Shown here piece after piece: positions 63,985 through 64,000 of a stretch of DNA of 64,000 nucleotides. The notes under the pieces were generated by a model that had not been told where the DNA came from, did no database searches, and worked only from the letters and a program-made list of their open reading frames with translations. A program made the position numbers and the translations under genes. The number at the start of each line of letters is the position of its first letter. Position 1 is the stretch's first letter. The DNA is from Paenibacillus ihuae (GTDB lineage: Bacteria > Bacillota > Bacilli > Paenibacillales > Paenibacillaceae): NCBI RefSeq assembly GCF_001368795.1, contig NZ_LN831198.1, positions 515,233 through 579,232 on the forward strand, read 5' to 3'.

Positions 63985-64000
63985 ATGGAACGGTTATTGC
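63985..64000 (+). CDS. Start of a further gene of the second Tad cluster, cut by the window edge
   Basis: An ATG at 63985 with GAGGGG upstream begins MERLL. Only the first codons are visible, and identity cannot be stated. A second platform protein would be expected here. Confidence 0.45.

Overview
The window looks like a chromosomal segment of a Paenibacillus-type Firmicute. The evidence is strong AGGAGG-type ribosome binding sites, frequent TTG and GTG starts, a secreted copper-amine-oxidase-N protein, a DUF2621 (YneK-like) protein, OhrA-type and BsaA-type peroxide proteins, and candidate Gram-positive LexA (DinR) boxes. No rRNA, tRNA, integrase, insertion sequence or CRISPR array was seen.

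Layout. (1) 1-4.7 kb: the end of a cysteine-cluster protein, then sbcD-sbcC. (2) 5-28 kb: a dense, AT-rich defence block on the plus strand. It holds a classical McrB-McrC pair, a lone Z1-domain ATPase, a second McrB-like ATPase with a DUF2357-type nuclease and a small unknown protein, a three-gene pPIWI-RE module (REase, DinG-like helicase, prokaryotic PIWI-RE protein; each junction overlaps by 4 bases), and two tandem paralogous DEAD/DEAH helicases with C-terminal cysteine clusters (MrfA/DUF1998-like). (3) 28-41 kb: two convergent operons around dynamin-like GTPases. The plus operon is TerB-like protein, dynamin, HerA/FtsK-type ATPase, LHH nuclease and SUKH immunity protein. The minus operon is WYL regulator, dynamin with a membrane segment, second dynamin and TerB-like/beta-helix protein. 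(4) 41-45 kb: housekeeping and stress genes (glutathione peroxidase, OhrA, a secreted stalk-domain protein) and two decayed genes (DUF1304 and DCC family). (5) 45-56 kb: a complete Tad/Flp-type secretion or pilus cluster. (6) 56-59.4 kb: a TIGR01777 epimerase, DUF2621, endonuclease IV and PurU. (7) 59.5-64 kb: the start of a second, different Tad-like cluster that runs off the right edge.

How the parts may work together. Four promoters in regions 1 and 2 (sbcDC, Z1, pPIWI-RE module, helicase pair) carry a shared 20-base element, GAAC-N4-RTTY followed directly by a CTGACA-like hexamer. This looks like a LexA/DinR box, so much of the block may respond to DNA damage. In region 3, a near-identical GACA-N5-TGTC site lies at the same distance from the -10 box upstream of both convergent operons. 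The WYL protein encoded in one of them is the obvious candidate to bind it. This makes the dynamin/TerB/HerA/nuclease set look like one regulated system of about 13 kb, and it is the best candidate here for something not yet described.

All functions are inferred from sequence motifs read by eye. No database search was run.
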